In this document: positions 1 through 9,977 of the stretch, piece by piece
Position numbering within the stretch: position 1 is the first letter of the stretch
How the letters are laid out: each line of letters begins with the position of its first letter
Assembly: GCA_964562405.1 (NCBI GenBank)
Contig: CAZLTC010000041.1
Span: 1-22,387 of the forward strand
Origin: WJLY01 sp964562405
Lineage (GTDB): Bacteria > Joyebacterota > Joyebacteria > Joyebacterales > Joyebacteraceae
Length of the DNA: 22,387 nt
Direction of reading: 5' to 3'
The notes under the pieces: generated by a model
What the model was told of the DNA's origin: nothing
The model's input: only the letters and a program-made list of their open reading frames with translations
Databases searched by the model: none
Translations under genes and position numbers: made by a program

Positions 1-2
1 AC

Positions 3-548
3 GACATACTGGACGCGAAGAGAGGCGTCCTGGCGCGGGTGAGGTCCGATCTGGCTAGCTCCAGGCTGGGTGGCACGAACGATTTCGTGAGATACGAGCT
101 CGCCTTCAGGGGCTTCGCGGATTTCCGACACGGACGGGTCGCCGCGCTCGCGCTCCGGCTGGGCTGGGTCAAGCCACAGGGCGACGGCAGCGACGTTCCC
201 GTCAACGAGCGCTACTTCGCGGGGGGTGACGGCTCGGTCCGGGGTTTCGAGAGGAACTCGTTGTCCCCGAGGGACGCGCAGGGGAACCCGAAGGGCGGCC
301 GGGCCCTGGCGGTGGTGCGTGGCGAGATCCGCTTCCCGATCTGGAAAGCGCTGGGGGGCGTCGTCTTCGCCGACGCGGGCCAGGCCTTCGACGACCTGGG
401 GGCCGTCAGAGTGTCAGGGCTTGAGGTCGGGGCGGGAGGGGGGCTGCGCGTTGGCACCCCTGTCGGGGTCCTCCGCTTCGACGTGGCGGCCCCGCTGACC
501 GCGCCGGGCCACGGGGCATTCTATTTTGGGGTCGGCCAGGCCTTCTGA
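3..548 (+). CDS. Omp85/BamA-family outer-membrane protein, C-terminal fragment
   Basis: The frame is open from the left window edge, so only about the last 181 residues of the gene are present. What is visible is the end of a 16-stranded Omp85 barrel (Bac_surface_Ag family). An LGGT-DFVR stretch comes first, followed by the ERYFAGGDGSVRGFERNSL segment, which matches the conserved ERF-GG-SVRGY loop/strand motif of BamA and TamA. Then come a FADAGQAF strand, a GGGLRVGTPVGVLRFDVA strand pair, and a terminal phenylalanine, the usual outer-membrane insertion signal. Proteins of this family insert beta-barrel proteins into the outer membrane (BamA) or help export autotransporters and other substrates (TamA). 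The POTRA domains that would separate BamA from TamA lie outside the window. The SVRGF wording and compact barrel end fit either. No downstream partner gene is co-transcribed, since groEL has its own candidate promoter. Confidence 0.85.
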   Translation, partial: DILDAKRGVLARVRSDLASSRLGGTNDFVRYELAFRGFADFRHGRVAALALRLGWVKPQGDGSDVPVNERYFAGGDGSVRGFERNSLSPRDAQGNPKGGRALAVVRGEIRFPIWKALGGVVFADAGQAFDDLGAVRVSGLEVGAGGGLRVGTPVGVLRFDVAAPLTAPGHGAFYFGVGQAF

Positions 549-569
549 GCCCGCTCGCAGGCTTCACGC

Positions 570-598
570 TTGCCTCACCCCGCTTCGCGGTGTATCAT
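570..598 (+). promoter_or_regulatory. Candidate sigma-70 promoter for groEL
   Basis: TTGCCT (570-575) and TATCAT (593-598) are separated by 17 bp and match the -35 and -10 consensus at 4 and 5 of 6 positions. The predicted leader is about 85 nt and ends in a GGAAAGGAG ribosome binding site seven bases before the groEL ATG. No CIRCE inverted repeat (TTAGCACTC-N9-GAGTGCTAA) and no heat-shock sigma-32-like element is visible between the preceding gene and groEL. Confidence 0.5.
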
Positions 599-691
599 GT
601 CAGTTCGTCCACAACCCACTTACAGGACGCAGTTTCTTGGTCTCTTTTGGTCCTGTCGGGCTCAGCCAGACGAGAGGAAAGGAGTGGCTGT

Positions 692-2341
<1,650 letters not shown>

Positions 2342-2440
2342 CGCCCGAGCGGTGCGGGGCGCCTTGGGCGGCGCCGTGGCGGTGAGACTGAACGACCGCG
2401 TTCTCCGGGACCCGGACGGCACCGCGGTGGAACTCGTGAC

Positions 2441-2480
2441 GGGCGCTCTCGTTCCTGGGTGGAACGGGAGCGCCCTTTCT
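2441..2480 (+). terminator. Rho-independent terminator after groEL
   Basis: GGGCGCTCTCGTTC (2441-2454) pairs with GAACGGGAGCGCCC (2462-2475) through 14 positions with one T-G wobble, around a 7-nt loop, and is followed by TTTCT. A smaller hairpin (GGTCCG-GCG-CGGACC, 2495-2509) lies just downstream, in the valS leader. Confidence 0.8.
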
Positions 2481-2590
2481 GCTATCAGTAGCTTGGTCCG
2501 GCGCGGACCATATTGACTGGTAAGCACTTCTCCGAAGCCGGGGGCCGGGAGCGGGCCCTCGCGTTCAACCGACCTGCGAGAGGTACCGTG

Positions 2591-5235
2591 ATGAAGCTGC
2601 CGAAACGCTACGACCCCAGGGAGGCAGAGCCTCGCTGGCAGCGACGCTGGGACGATCTGGGCATATACAGGTTCAACAGGACCCCCGACCGCCCCGTCTA
2701 CAGCATCGACACCCCGCCTCCGACGGTTTCGGGTGCCATACACATCGGGCACGTGTTCAGCTACGTGCAGGCCGAGGTCGTCGCCCGGTTCTGGCGGATG
2801 CGGGGCATGAACGTCTACTACCCGTTCGGGTTCGACGACAACGGACTTCCGAGCGAGCGTCTCGTCGAGAAGGAGAAGGGCGTAACGGCGGCTCAGGTCG
2901 GTCGCGAGAGGTTCGTGCAGATGTGTCTCGAGCTCACGAAGAGCTACGAGGCGGAGTTCAAGGACTTCTGGCGTAGCCTCGGCATATCGGTCGACTGGGA
3001 CGAGAACTACTCGACGATCGACCCGGTCTCACAGCGCATATCTCAGCGGTCGTTCCTGGACCTCTACAAGAAGGGCCGCGTTTACCGCAGGGAGGCGCCG
3101 ACGCTCTGGTGCCCGGAGTGCCACACCGCAATAGCGCAGGCCGAGATAGAGGATGCCGAGCACGACTCCATCTTCTACGACGTTGCGTTCAGCATCGACG
3201 GGCGTGACCTCCTGATCTCGACGACGCGTCCGGAGCTCCTGCCCGCGTGCGTGGGCATGTTCGCCCATCCCGACGACGAGCGCTACCGCGACCTGATAGG
3301 GAGGAAGGCCACCGTTCCGCTCTTCGGATACGAGGTCCCCATCTACGCCGACGACAAGGCCGACCCCGAGAAGGGGACCGGTCTGGTCATGTGCTGCACG
3401 TTCGGCGACACTACCGACATCGCGTGGTGGCAGGAGCACGGCCTGGACACCAGGATCGCGTTCGACGGCGAGGGAGTGATGAACGAACTGGCGCGCGGCT
3501 ACGAGGGCCTGTCCCTCAAGGATGCGCGCGCGAAGATCGTGGCCGATCTCGAGTCGGGCGGCCTTCTCAAGGGGCGGGAACCCATCACGCACGCCGTGAA
3601 CGTGCACGAACGCTGCGGTACAGAGATCGAGTTTTCGGTGGCGAGCCAGTGGTTCATCCGGGTTCTCGACATCAAGGACAAGATCATCGCTGCCGGCTCC
3701 ATGGTGGAGTGGCACCCGGACTTCATGGAGGTCCGCTTCCGCAACTGGGTCGAGAATCTGAAGTGGGACTGGTNNNNNNNNNNNNNNNNNNNNNNNNNNN
3801 NNNNNNNNNNNNNNNNNNNNNNNNNNNNNNNNNNNNNNNNNNNNNNNNNNNNNNNNNNNNNNNNNNNNNNNNNGACTTCATGGAGGTCCGCTTCCGCAAC
3901 TGGGTCGAGAATCTGAAGTGGGACTGGTGCGTATCGCGCCAGCGGTACTACGGCGTGCCGTTCCCGCTCTGGACCTGTGCCTCGTGCGGCGACGTGGTAC
4001 TCGCCGACGAGGAGAGTCTCCCCGTTGATCCTACGGTGACATCGCCGCCGGTCGATGCCTGTCCGAAGTGCGGGGCGACCGACCTCGAGCCCGAACGCGA
4101 CATCATGGACACCTGGATGACGTCGTCGTGCACCCCGTTCCTGAACCTCAAGTGGAGGGAGTCCGGCGATCGCACGGAGCAATTCGGGAAGAAGGGCGAG
4201 GACGGCACCGAGTACCTCATGGACCTGAGACCGCAGGCGCACGACATCATCCGCACGTGGGCCTACTACACCATCGTCAAGGCCGTGCTCAACGAGGGCA
4301 AGGTCCCGTGGCGCACGGCCATGATCTCGGGTCACGTCCTGCACCCCGACCGCGCGAAGATATCGAAGTCGAAGGGCGGAGGAGCACACTCCCCGAGCGC
4401 CGTGATCGAGCAGCGGTCGGCCGACGGCACGCGCTACTGGGCCTGCTCAAGCAGGCTGGGCGTCGACACGATGATGGCCGACGAGGCTTTCGACGCGGGC
4501 AAGAGGCTCGTAGTAAAGCTGTGGAACGCCTCGAAGTTCGCGATAGGAAGGCTCGAGGACTTCGATCCCGCCGCGCCGCGGGAGCTGTCGGTCGTAGACC
4601 GGTGGCTGCTCGCCCGTCTTGCCGTGACAGTGGAGCGCGCGACTGCCGGCTACGAGGCGTGCGAGTATCACGCTGCGATGGAGGCGGCCGAGGCCTTCTT
4701 CTGGCACGACCTCTGTGACAACTACATCGAGATCGCCAAGAAGCGTCTCTACGGCGACGAGGGCTACGACGGCCGGACGAGGCGTGGGGCGCAGTTCGCG
4801 CTCTACCAGGCGCTCCTGTCGACCCTCAAGATTATGGCCCCCGTAGTGCCTCACATCACGGAGGAGATCCACTCGCTCTTCTTCGCTGAAAGAGAGAAGG
4901 CCGAGTCGATACACACGTCCGCGTGGCCCGCGCCGCCCTCCGAGTGGTGCGACGGCGAGGCCGAAGAGACCGGGTCGCTGGCACTCTCCGTCATCGAAGC
5001 CATGCGCAAGGTCAAGTCGATCGCGAAGGTCTCCGTCGCCGCTCCCGTGGGAACGCTGGGCGTTGTCTGCGACGACGCATCGTGGATCAGGCTCGAGCCG
5101 CTCAAGCGCGAGCTGCTTGACGTCTCGAACGCGAAGGAGTTGGTTCGCGCGAAGAGCCCCGATACGAGCTTCATGGAGACCGACAAGGAAGGCCTTCTGG
5201 TCTCGGCCGAGCTCCTGGAGCCGCCGGCGGAGTAG
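2591..5235 (+). CDS. valS: Valyl-tRNA synthetase, type-2 (archaeal-like), interrupted by a scaffold gap
   Basis: This class-I synthetase charges tRNA-Val with valine. Before the gap, PPPTVSGAIHIGHVFSY carries the HIGH motif at residues 51-54. Zn-knuckle-like CPEC and the CP1 editing domain follow, with STTRPELLPACVG. After the gap come CVSRQRYYGVPFPLW, a CASC...CPKC ribbon, DIMDTWMTSS, and KISKS (residues 538-542 after repair). The anticodon-binding domain closes with no C-terminal coiled coil, as in HAMAP type-2 ValS known from archaea, spirochaetes and rickettsiae. The start at 2591 has GAGAGG seven bases upstream. The N-run at 3774-3873 shifts the frame, but 3719-3773 and 3874-3928 are the same 55 bases. 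Collapsing the copy (155 bases) restores a continuous 829-codon reading frame, so the gene is very likely intact in the organism. It ends in two consecutive TAG codons. Confidence 0.95.
3774..3873. other. Assembly gap (100 N) in valS, flanked by a 55-bp duplicate
   Basis: Exactly 100 N, the usual placeholder for a gap of unknown size. The 55 bases immediately left of it (3719-3773) are repeated exactly at its right edge (3874-3928). The contig ends therefore overlap and no sequence need be missing. Confidence 0.95.
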
Positions 5236-5338
5236 TAGCGGTCGCTCGGCCGCCGCAGCCGCGCCGTCGATCGAGAGGGCGGCGTGCACGCCGGCTCGAT
5301 CCCGTGGGGACGCAGCTTCGGCTCACCGGGGAGGACCA

Positions 5339-6415
5339 GTGGCCACAAAGCTCCAAGAGCCCGATCTCGTCCCGGACGCCCCCAGCGTGCTGGTGATGGA
5401 AACGGGCCTTCTGGGTGAGCTGCTCGTCATCACGCCGGCGCTCCGGGCGGTGAAGCGCGCCTGGCCGGATTCCAGGGTCACCGCTATCGTCGCGCCGGGT
5501 TCGGCCCCCGTTCTCGTCGGCAACACGAACGTCGATGTCCTCCTGCCTCTGTCCAAGAAGGAACGCTCTGGATTCGCGGGGCTTCTGCACCTGGCGTCCT
5601 GGATCAGATCGCGGCACTTCGATGTGGCGCTCGTCTTTCACACGTCGTTCAGGAGCGCGCTTGCGGCGTTCCTGGGAGGCGTGCCCGTTCGAGCCGGCCT
5701 GTCGAGCGAGGGGAGGGGCTTCCTCCTCACACACAAGTGCCCGCGCGACAGGAGCGCTTACGAGGTAGACGAGCATCTCCGGGTCGTTGCCCTGCTTGGC
5801 GTCCAGCCTCAAGGCCGCGAGCTGGAGCTGCATCTGACCGACGAGGAGCGCGACGAGGCGACGGCGCTTCTCAGGGACGTCGCCGGGCGGCCGTTCGTGT
5901 GTCTTCATCCCGGGGCGAGCAGGGAGATCCGCCGGTGGCCCGCGGACCGCTTCGCGGAGCTGGGGGCGAGGCTCGCCGGCATGGAGGGCATCGAGCCTGT
6001 GTACGCCTTCGGCCCCAGGGAGAGGGCTCTGGCCGATGCGGTCGAGCGCTGGTTCGACGGTTCGCGCCTGGACAGGCCGCCGCTGATCTTCCCGCGGACA
6101 GCGCGTGTGCTCGGCGCCGTCTTCGAACGCGCGTCGGCGGTCGTCACCAACAACACCGGGCCGATGCACGTAGCGGCCGCGGTCGGCGCACCGGGCGTGT
6201 TCATACACGGCCCGACGCCGGTCGAGCGCTGGCATCCTCCGGGCGGCGATCATGTGGCCGTCTTCGGAGACGAAGTGCCCTGCCGCCCGTGCGACTCACC
6301 GCAGTGCACGCAGGGCTCGCTCCTCTGCATGGAGGCGGTCGACGTCGAGCGCGTGCTCGAAACCGTGACCGGGCTTGTCGCCCGAGCGGCGGAACGGACA
6401 CGGAGCCCGCGATGA
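5339..6415 (+). CDS. Glycosyltransferase family 9 (ADP-heptose:LPS heptosyltransferase-like)
   Basis: A 358-residue GT-B enzyme of the GT9 family, which transfers heptose from ADP-heptose to lipopolysaccharide inner core at the inner face of the cytoplasmic membrane. The N-terminal domain has the family's LVMETGLLGELLVITPALRA start. The C-terminal domain has HPGAS-EIRRWPADRFAEL and NNTGPMHVAAAVGAPGVFIHGPT, both hallmark nucleotide-sugar-binding stretches. The cysteine-rich end (PCRPCDSPQC...LLCM) is also common in this family. GTG at 5339 is preferred because GGGGAGG lies directly before it. It starts about 100 bp after valS and its stop overlaps the next ATG (ATGA at 6412-6415), so it heads a translationally coupled glycan operon. 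Sugar specificity cannot be read from the sequence. Confidence 0.88.
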   Translation: MATKLQEPDLVPDAPSVLVMETGLLGELLVITPALRAVKRAWPDSRVTAIVAPGSAPVLVGNTNVDVLLPLSKKERSGFAGLLHLASWIRSRHFDVALVFHTSFRSALAAFLGGVPVRAGLSSEGRGFLLTHKCPRDRSAYEVDEHLRVVALLGVQPQGRELELHLTDEERDEATALLRDVAGRPFVCLHPGASREIRRWPADRFAELGARLAGMEGIEPVYAFGPRERALADAVERWFDGSRLDRPPLIFPRTARVLGAVFERASAVVTNNTGPMHVAAAVGAPGVFIHGPTPVERWHPPGGDHVAVFGDEVPCRPCDSPQCTQGSLLCMEAVDVERVLETVTGLVARAAERTRSPR

Positions 6416-7530
6416 CGATCCTCCACATCATAGAATCCCCCTCCTGGACAGGCGCCATGGCGCAGACTCTGGAACTGCTGCTCGGACTCAAGGAGAGGGG
6501 TCACCGGGTCGCGCTCGCGACGAGCCGCGGGAGCATCCTGTGGGAGAGAGCCGAGGCGGCCGGTGTCGAGACGCTCGAGGTCGAGACACGCTCCGAGCTG
6601 AACCCGGTCGCGATCGCGAAGCTTGTCTCGTTCATCCTGAGAAACCGTGTCGACATCGTTCATGCACATCGGGCGCACGCGCACTCGCTCGGGCTCATCG
6701 CGGCCGCGATGGCCGGGCGCCCGTTCCTCGTCTCGAGGCGGGTGTCGTTCCCGCCCAAGGACAACGTCGGAAGCAGGATCAAGTACGGCAGCCGCTTCGT
6801 CACCGGTATCATCGCCGTGTCACAGGCCGTGAAGGACGTGCTGGTCGACTACGGCGTAGCGCCGGAGAAGGTCGTGGTCATATACAGCGGCTCGGACCCT
6901 TGCGTCTATCGCGGCGACATCGACGGGGCCGTCACGCGCGCCGAGTTCGGGATACCGGAGACCGCGCCCCTGGTCGGTAAGATAGCCAACTACTACCACG
7001 GCTGGAAGGGTCACGACACATTCCTGGCCGCGGCGGTCGAGGTGCGGAAGACGCTTCCGGACGCTCGCTTCATTCTCGCGGGTCACCGCACCGACGGGGA
7101 CAAGATGAAAGCGATGGTCGACGGCTTCGGTCTCACGTCACAAGTGGCTCTGGCAGGCTATCGAACGGATGTGCCGCAGATCCTGGCCGCGCTGGACGTG
7201 TCCGTCAACTGCCCGCGGGCGGGAGAAGGGCTCTCCGGTGCCGTGCGTGAGTCGCTCGCCGCCGGCAAACCCGTTGTCGCGACCGATGTCGGCGGGAACA
7301 GGGAGCTCGTCGTCGACGGGCGCACGGGACTGCTCGTGCCTCCCGACGATCCCGCCGCACTTGCGGCCGCGATCCTGAAGCTCGTCATGGAACCCGGGTT
7401 CGCAAACCAGATGGCGGAGCGCGGCGCGGCCTTCGTGCGCGAGAACCTGACGGTGAGGCGGATGGTCGACGAGACCGAGATGCTCTATCTCGGCATCGCT
7501 GAGGGCCGCCCGGTCGGCCGACATCACTGA
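6412..7530 (+). CDS. Glycosyltransferase family 4
   Basis: A 372-residue retaining GT-B glycosyltransferase. The N-terminal Rossmann domain begins ILHIIESPSWTGAMAQTLELL, with a glycine-poor but recognisable acceptor loop, and then VDIVHAHRAHAHSLG. The donor-binding half carries the GT4 C-terminal pattern GEGLSGAVRESLAAGKPVVA followed by TDVGGNRELV, with the two spaced glutamates that contact the sugar nucleotide. No membrane segment is evident, so it is probably cytoplasmic or peripheral. It overlaps the GT9 gene by four bases and precedes the NTPase gene by 10 bases. It probably adds a core or O-chain sugar, but donor and acceptor are unknown. Confidence 0.88.
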   Translation: MTILHIIESPSWTGAMAQTLELLLGLKERGHRVALATSRGSILWERAEAAGVETLEVETRSELNPVAIAKLVSFILRNRVDIVHAHRAHAHSLGLIAAAMAGRPFLVSRRVSFPPKDNVGSRIKYGSRFVTGIIAVSQAVKDVLVDYGVAPEKVVVIYSGSDPCVYRGDIDGAVTRAEFGIPETAPLVGKIANYYHGWKGHDTFLAAAVEVRKTLPDARFILAGHRTDGDKMKAMVDGFGLTSQVALAGYRTDVPQILAALDVSVNCPRAGEGLSGAVRESLAAGKPVVATDVGGNRELVVDGRTGLLVPPDDPAALAAAILKLVMEPGFANQMAERGAAFVRENLTVRRMVDETEMLYLGIAEGRPVGRHH

Positions 7531-7540
7531 GGCTCTGCTC

Positions 7541-8179
7541 GTGGATCCGGGAAGGACGCCGGGTCTTCTTCTTGTGCTGTCCGACCAGATGATGCCGGAG
7601 GGCGTCTTGGAGATCGAACTCGCAACGGGCGGCAACCTCTTCGTCACCGGGAAGCCGGGCGTTGGAAAGACGACGCTCATAGAGAGGGTCCTGTCCTCTC
7701 TCGGCGTGGAGGTTGCTGGGTTCTTCACACGCGAGATCCGGGAGCGCGGCTCGCGGGTCGGGTTCTCGATCGCATCGCTCTCGGGGGTCACCGGCGTTCT
7801 GGCCCACGTTGACCTGGATACCCCATATCGGGTGGGCAGGTACGGCGTGAACCGCTCGGACCTGGAGCGCGTCGGCGTCCAGGCGATAGAGGAGGGAGTC
7901 AGAGGGGCTCCCCTCGTCGTCATGGACGAGATAGGTCGTATGGAGCTGTGCTCTCCCCGATTCAGGGCGGCCGTCGAGCACGCTCTCGACTCCGAAGCGA
8001 CGGTGTTCGGCACGATACAGGATCGAAGCAATCCGTTCCTCGACGGCATCCGCGCCCGTCCCGACGTGACGGTGCTGCGAGTCACCGAAGGTAATAGGGA
8101 CGACATGGCCGACCCGATCGTCAGGGTGCTCGAGCGTGCGCTCGCGCATGCGGCCGGCGGCGCTGCGGAGCGGACATGA
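7541..8179 (+). CDS. THEP1-like nucleoside-triphosphatase (NTPase_1 family)
   Basis: A P-loop NTPase of 212 residues. Walker A is GKPGVGKTT at residues 37-45, and Walker B is VVMDEIGRME with Asp129-Glu130. Between them lies the FFTREIRERGSRVGF segment typical of the THEP1/NTPase_1 family (archaeal/thermophile NTPase and human NTPCR relatives). Known members hydrolyse ATP, GTP and other nucleoside triphosphates slowly, and their cellular job is unclear. GTG at 7541 has a weak GAGG eight bases upstream. An ATG pair at 7589 would give a shorter N-terminus closer to family norm but lacks a ribosome site. The stop overlaps the next gene's ATG (8176-8179), tying it firmly into the glycosyltransferase operon, which is an unusual setting for this family. 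Confidence 0.85.
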   Translation: MDPGRTPGLLLVLSDQMMPEGVLEIELATGGNLFVTGKPGVGKTTLIERVLSSLGVEVAGFFTREIRERGSRVGFSIASLSGVTGVLAHVDLDTPYRVGRYGVNRSDLERVGVQAIEEGVRGAPLVVMDEIGRMELCSPRFRAAVEHALDSEATVFGTIQDRSNPFLDGIRARPDVTVLRVTEGNRDDMADPIVRVLERALAHAAGGAAERT

Positions 8180-9306
8180 CCGGGCCGTTGGGCATAGTCG
8201 TCGGCATTACGTCCCGCTCATGGGGCGGCAATGAGAAGTGGGCCTCGGACGCGGCCCTGGGTCTCGCGAAGCGCGGACACAGAGTGACCGTCCTATGGAC
8301 CCACGAGCCCGTGCACCGGGAACTCACAGCGCGCGGACTCCGCTCACGGCGCGTGCGCCTGCGCGGTGATCTCGATCCCGTAGGTTTCGCCTCCCTTGTG
8401 TCGGTTCTCCGGAGCGAGCGCCCCGACGTTCTCATCCTCACCAAACAGAGAGAGTATTGGCTCGGTGGACTTGCGGCCAGGCTCGCTGGCGGCCCACTTG
8501 TCGTGCTCCGTATGGGGCTCAGACGTCGGCTGCGAGACGATTTCAAGAGAAGGACATCGTTCGGAAGACTGGCCGACCTCATCATCGTCAACTCGTCGGA
8601 CGTGAGAGAGACGCTGCTCGAGTCCGCGTGGATCGACCCGGACAGGGTTCTCGTGTTGCTGAACTCGGTCTCACTCGAGCCCGTCGAAGAGGACCAGGGT
8701 CGCAAGCTCGTGGAATCGCTCGGTCTGCCGTCGGGTTCGCCCGTCGTGTGCGGGGCCGGTCGTCTCACCCGGCAGAAGGGGCTCGACCTCCTCATCGAGT
8801 CGTTCGCGATGGTTCTGGAGAGCGCTCCAGACGCGTATCTTCTCATACTGGGCGAGGGCGGGCAGAGGCAACCTCTGGAGCAGAAAGCGGTGAGTGCCGG
8901 CGTGTCCGACCGCGTGGTCTTCGCGGGCCACAGGGACGACGTCCGTGAGATGCTCTCGGGGGTCGACGTCTACGTGCTTTCGTCTCGCAATGAGGGGATG
9001 GCCAACACGCTTCTGGAGGCCATGTCTGTCGGGGCTCCCATAGTCGCCACCGACGTGTCCGGAACGACCGAGGCCGTGACCGACGGCGTCGAAGCGCTCG
9101 TCGTGCCGTCCGATGATCCGTCGGCGCTGGCGGATGCCATCGTCAGGCTGTTGGAGGACAGGACGCTGGCGTCGGAGCTCGGGGCCGCGGCCCGGAAGCG
9201 TGCGGAGACCCAGTTCGGGCGGGAGCGAATGATGGGGGAGCTTATCGAGGTGCTCGAGAAAGGCGTGGCGCGAAAGCATCCGACTACTTCCCGGCGGCTT
9301 CCTTGA
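8176..9306 (+). CDS. Glycosyltransferase family 4 (second copy in operon)
   Basis: A 376-residue GT-B glycosyltransferase only distantly similar to the one at 6412. The N-terminal half includes the acceptor loop SRSWGGNEKWASDAALGLAKRGH. The donor half shows VVCGAGRLTRQKGLDLLIES, LILGEGGQRQPLE, VVFAGHRDDV, and then RNEGMANTLLEAMSVGAPIV followed by ATDVSGTTEAV. These are the standard GT4 series, including the E-x7-E motif. It is the last gene of the operon. Its last 23 bases overlap the end of the convergent membrane-protein gene. Donor and acceptor are unknown; the LPS-core-like GT9 at the head of the operon suggests surface glycan synthesis. Confidence 0.88.
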   Translation: MTGPLGIVVGITSRSWGGNEKWASDAALGLAKRGHRVTVLWTHEPVHRELTARGLRSRRVRLRGDLDPVGFASLVSVLRSERPDVLILTKQREYWLGGLAARLAGGPLVVLRMGLRRRLRDDFKRRTSFGRLADLIIVNSSDVRETLLESAWIDPDRVLVLLNSVSLEPVEEDQGRKLVESLGLPSGSPVVCGAGRLTRQKGLDLLIESFAMVLESAPDAYLLILGEGGQRQPLEQKAVSAGVSDRVVFAGHRDDVREMLSGVDVYVLSSRNEGMANTLLEAMSVGAPIVATDVSGTTEAVTDGVEALVVPSDDPSALADAIVRLLEDRTLASELGAAARKRAETQFGRERMMGELIEVLEKGVARKHPTTSRRLP

Positions 9307-9685
9307 ACCGCGCGCGCGGCCACGTCCCGGCCCTTATGCCGTCCGCGATGATCAGGAGCGCTCCAGAGGCGGCCAGCGGAACGGCCAGCATGAGGGCGGT
9401 CCGAAGCGCGCCCCCCGGCGGGTATGCCTCTACCTTGAGGATGATCCAGAGCGCAACGGCCGCCGATTCGATGAGGAGTCCAGAACCGGAGGCCGTGGCC
9501 CAGCGGATACCGGCGAGTCCAGTGATCACCACCACGATCGTGAACACGATCTTGACGAGGGCGAACGTGACGCTGGCTCCACTGCCGGCGAGCGTCAGAC
9601 CGAGCCACAGGACCGACGCCATAGGCGCGATGATAGCGCCGACGAAAGCGACGAGGCGCCAGCCGGGCCTTTCGTCGGCCCGCAT
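9284..9685 (-). CDS. Small four-helix membrane protein, unknown function
   Basis: A 133-residue protein that is almost entirely hydrophobic. Four predicted transmembrane helices lie at about residues 11-33, 38-60, 66-84 and 92-114, with an arginine/lysine-rich C-terminal tail (RARFKEAAGK) probably cytoplasmic. I do not recognise the family; the layout is that of small integral-membrane proteins of unknown function. The ATG at 9685 has only a weak ribosome site (GGACGGG). A good GGGAGG lies about 45 bases further upstream (9738-9733) with no ATG, GTG or TTG at the right distance. The reverse-strand frame has membrane-protein composition, whereas the opposite-strand frame does not, which supports this as the coding one. 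It converges on and overlaps the second GT4 gene. Confidence 0.7.
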   Translation of the reverse strand: MRADERPGWRLVAFVGAIIAPMASVLWLGLTLAGSGASVTFALVKIVFTIVVVITGLAGIRWATASGSGLLIESAAVALWIILKVEAYPPGGALRTALMLAVPLAASGALLIIADGIRAGTWPRARFKEAAGK

Positions 9686-9977
9686 CCCGTCCGTGTGAAC
9701 CGATTCGCCGCAGCTTGAGGGTGTGATGATGTCCTCCCGTCGAGCGAATACCCAGAGAGGGTCGGGATGGACCCGCTCGCTGAATCTACCCCCGGAGTCG
9801 CGCCCCGCGCAAGCGGTTTCGCCGGCATCCTGCGATTCCCGCGAGTCATCGATTGAGGGCTACCGTAGTGCCGCCACAGGGCTTAGTATGGAATGAGGAT
9901 CCCCCTTCTCACGGAATCTCCCCACAAGGTAACGCGCCGGCGGATCGGAGCGGGACCGGGACAGGGAGGGTGAAGCG
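9686..9977. other. Intergenic region between divergent genes
   Basis: These 292 bases separate the membrane-protein gene (reverse) from the lipoprotein pair (forward). They hold the ribosome site GGGAGGG of the first lipoprotein at the right edge. I found no convincing -35/-10 pair, hairpin or RNA gene. The short frames here lack ribosome sites or recognisable features. Confidence 0.5.
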
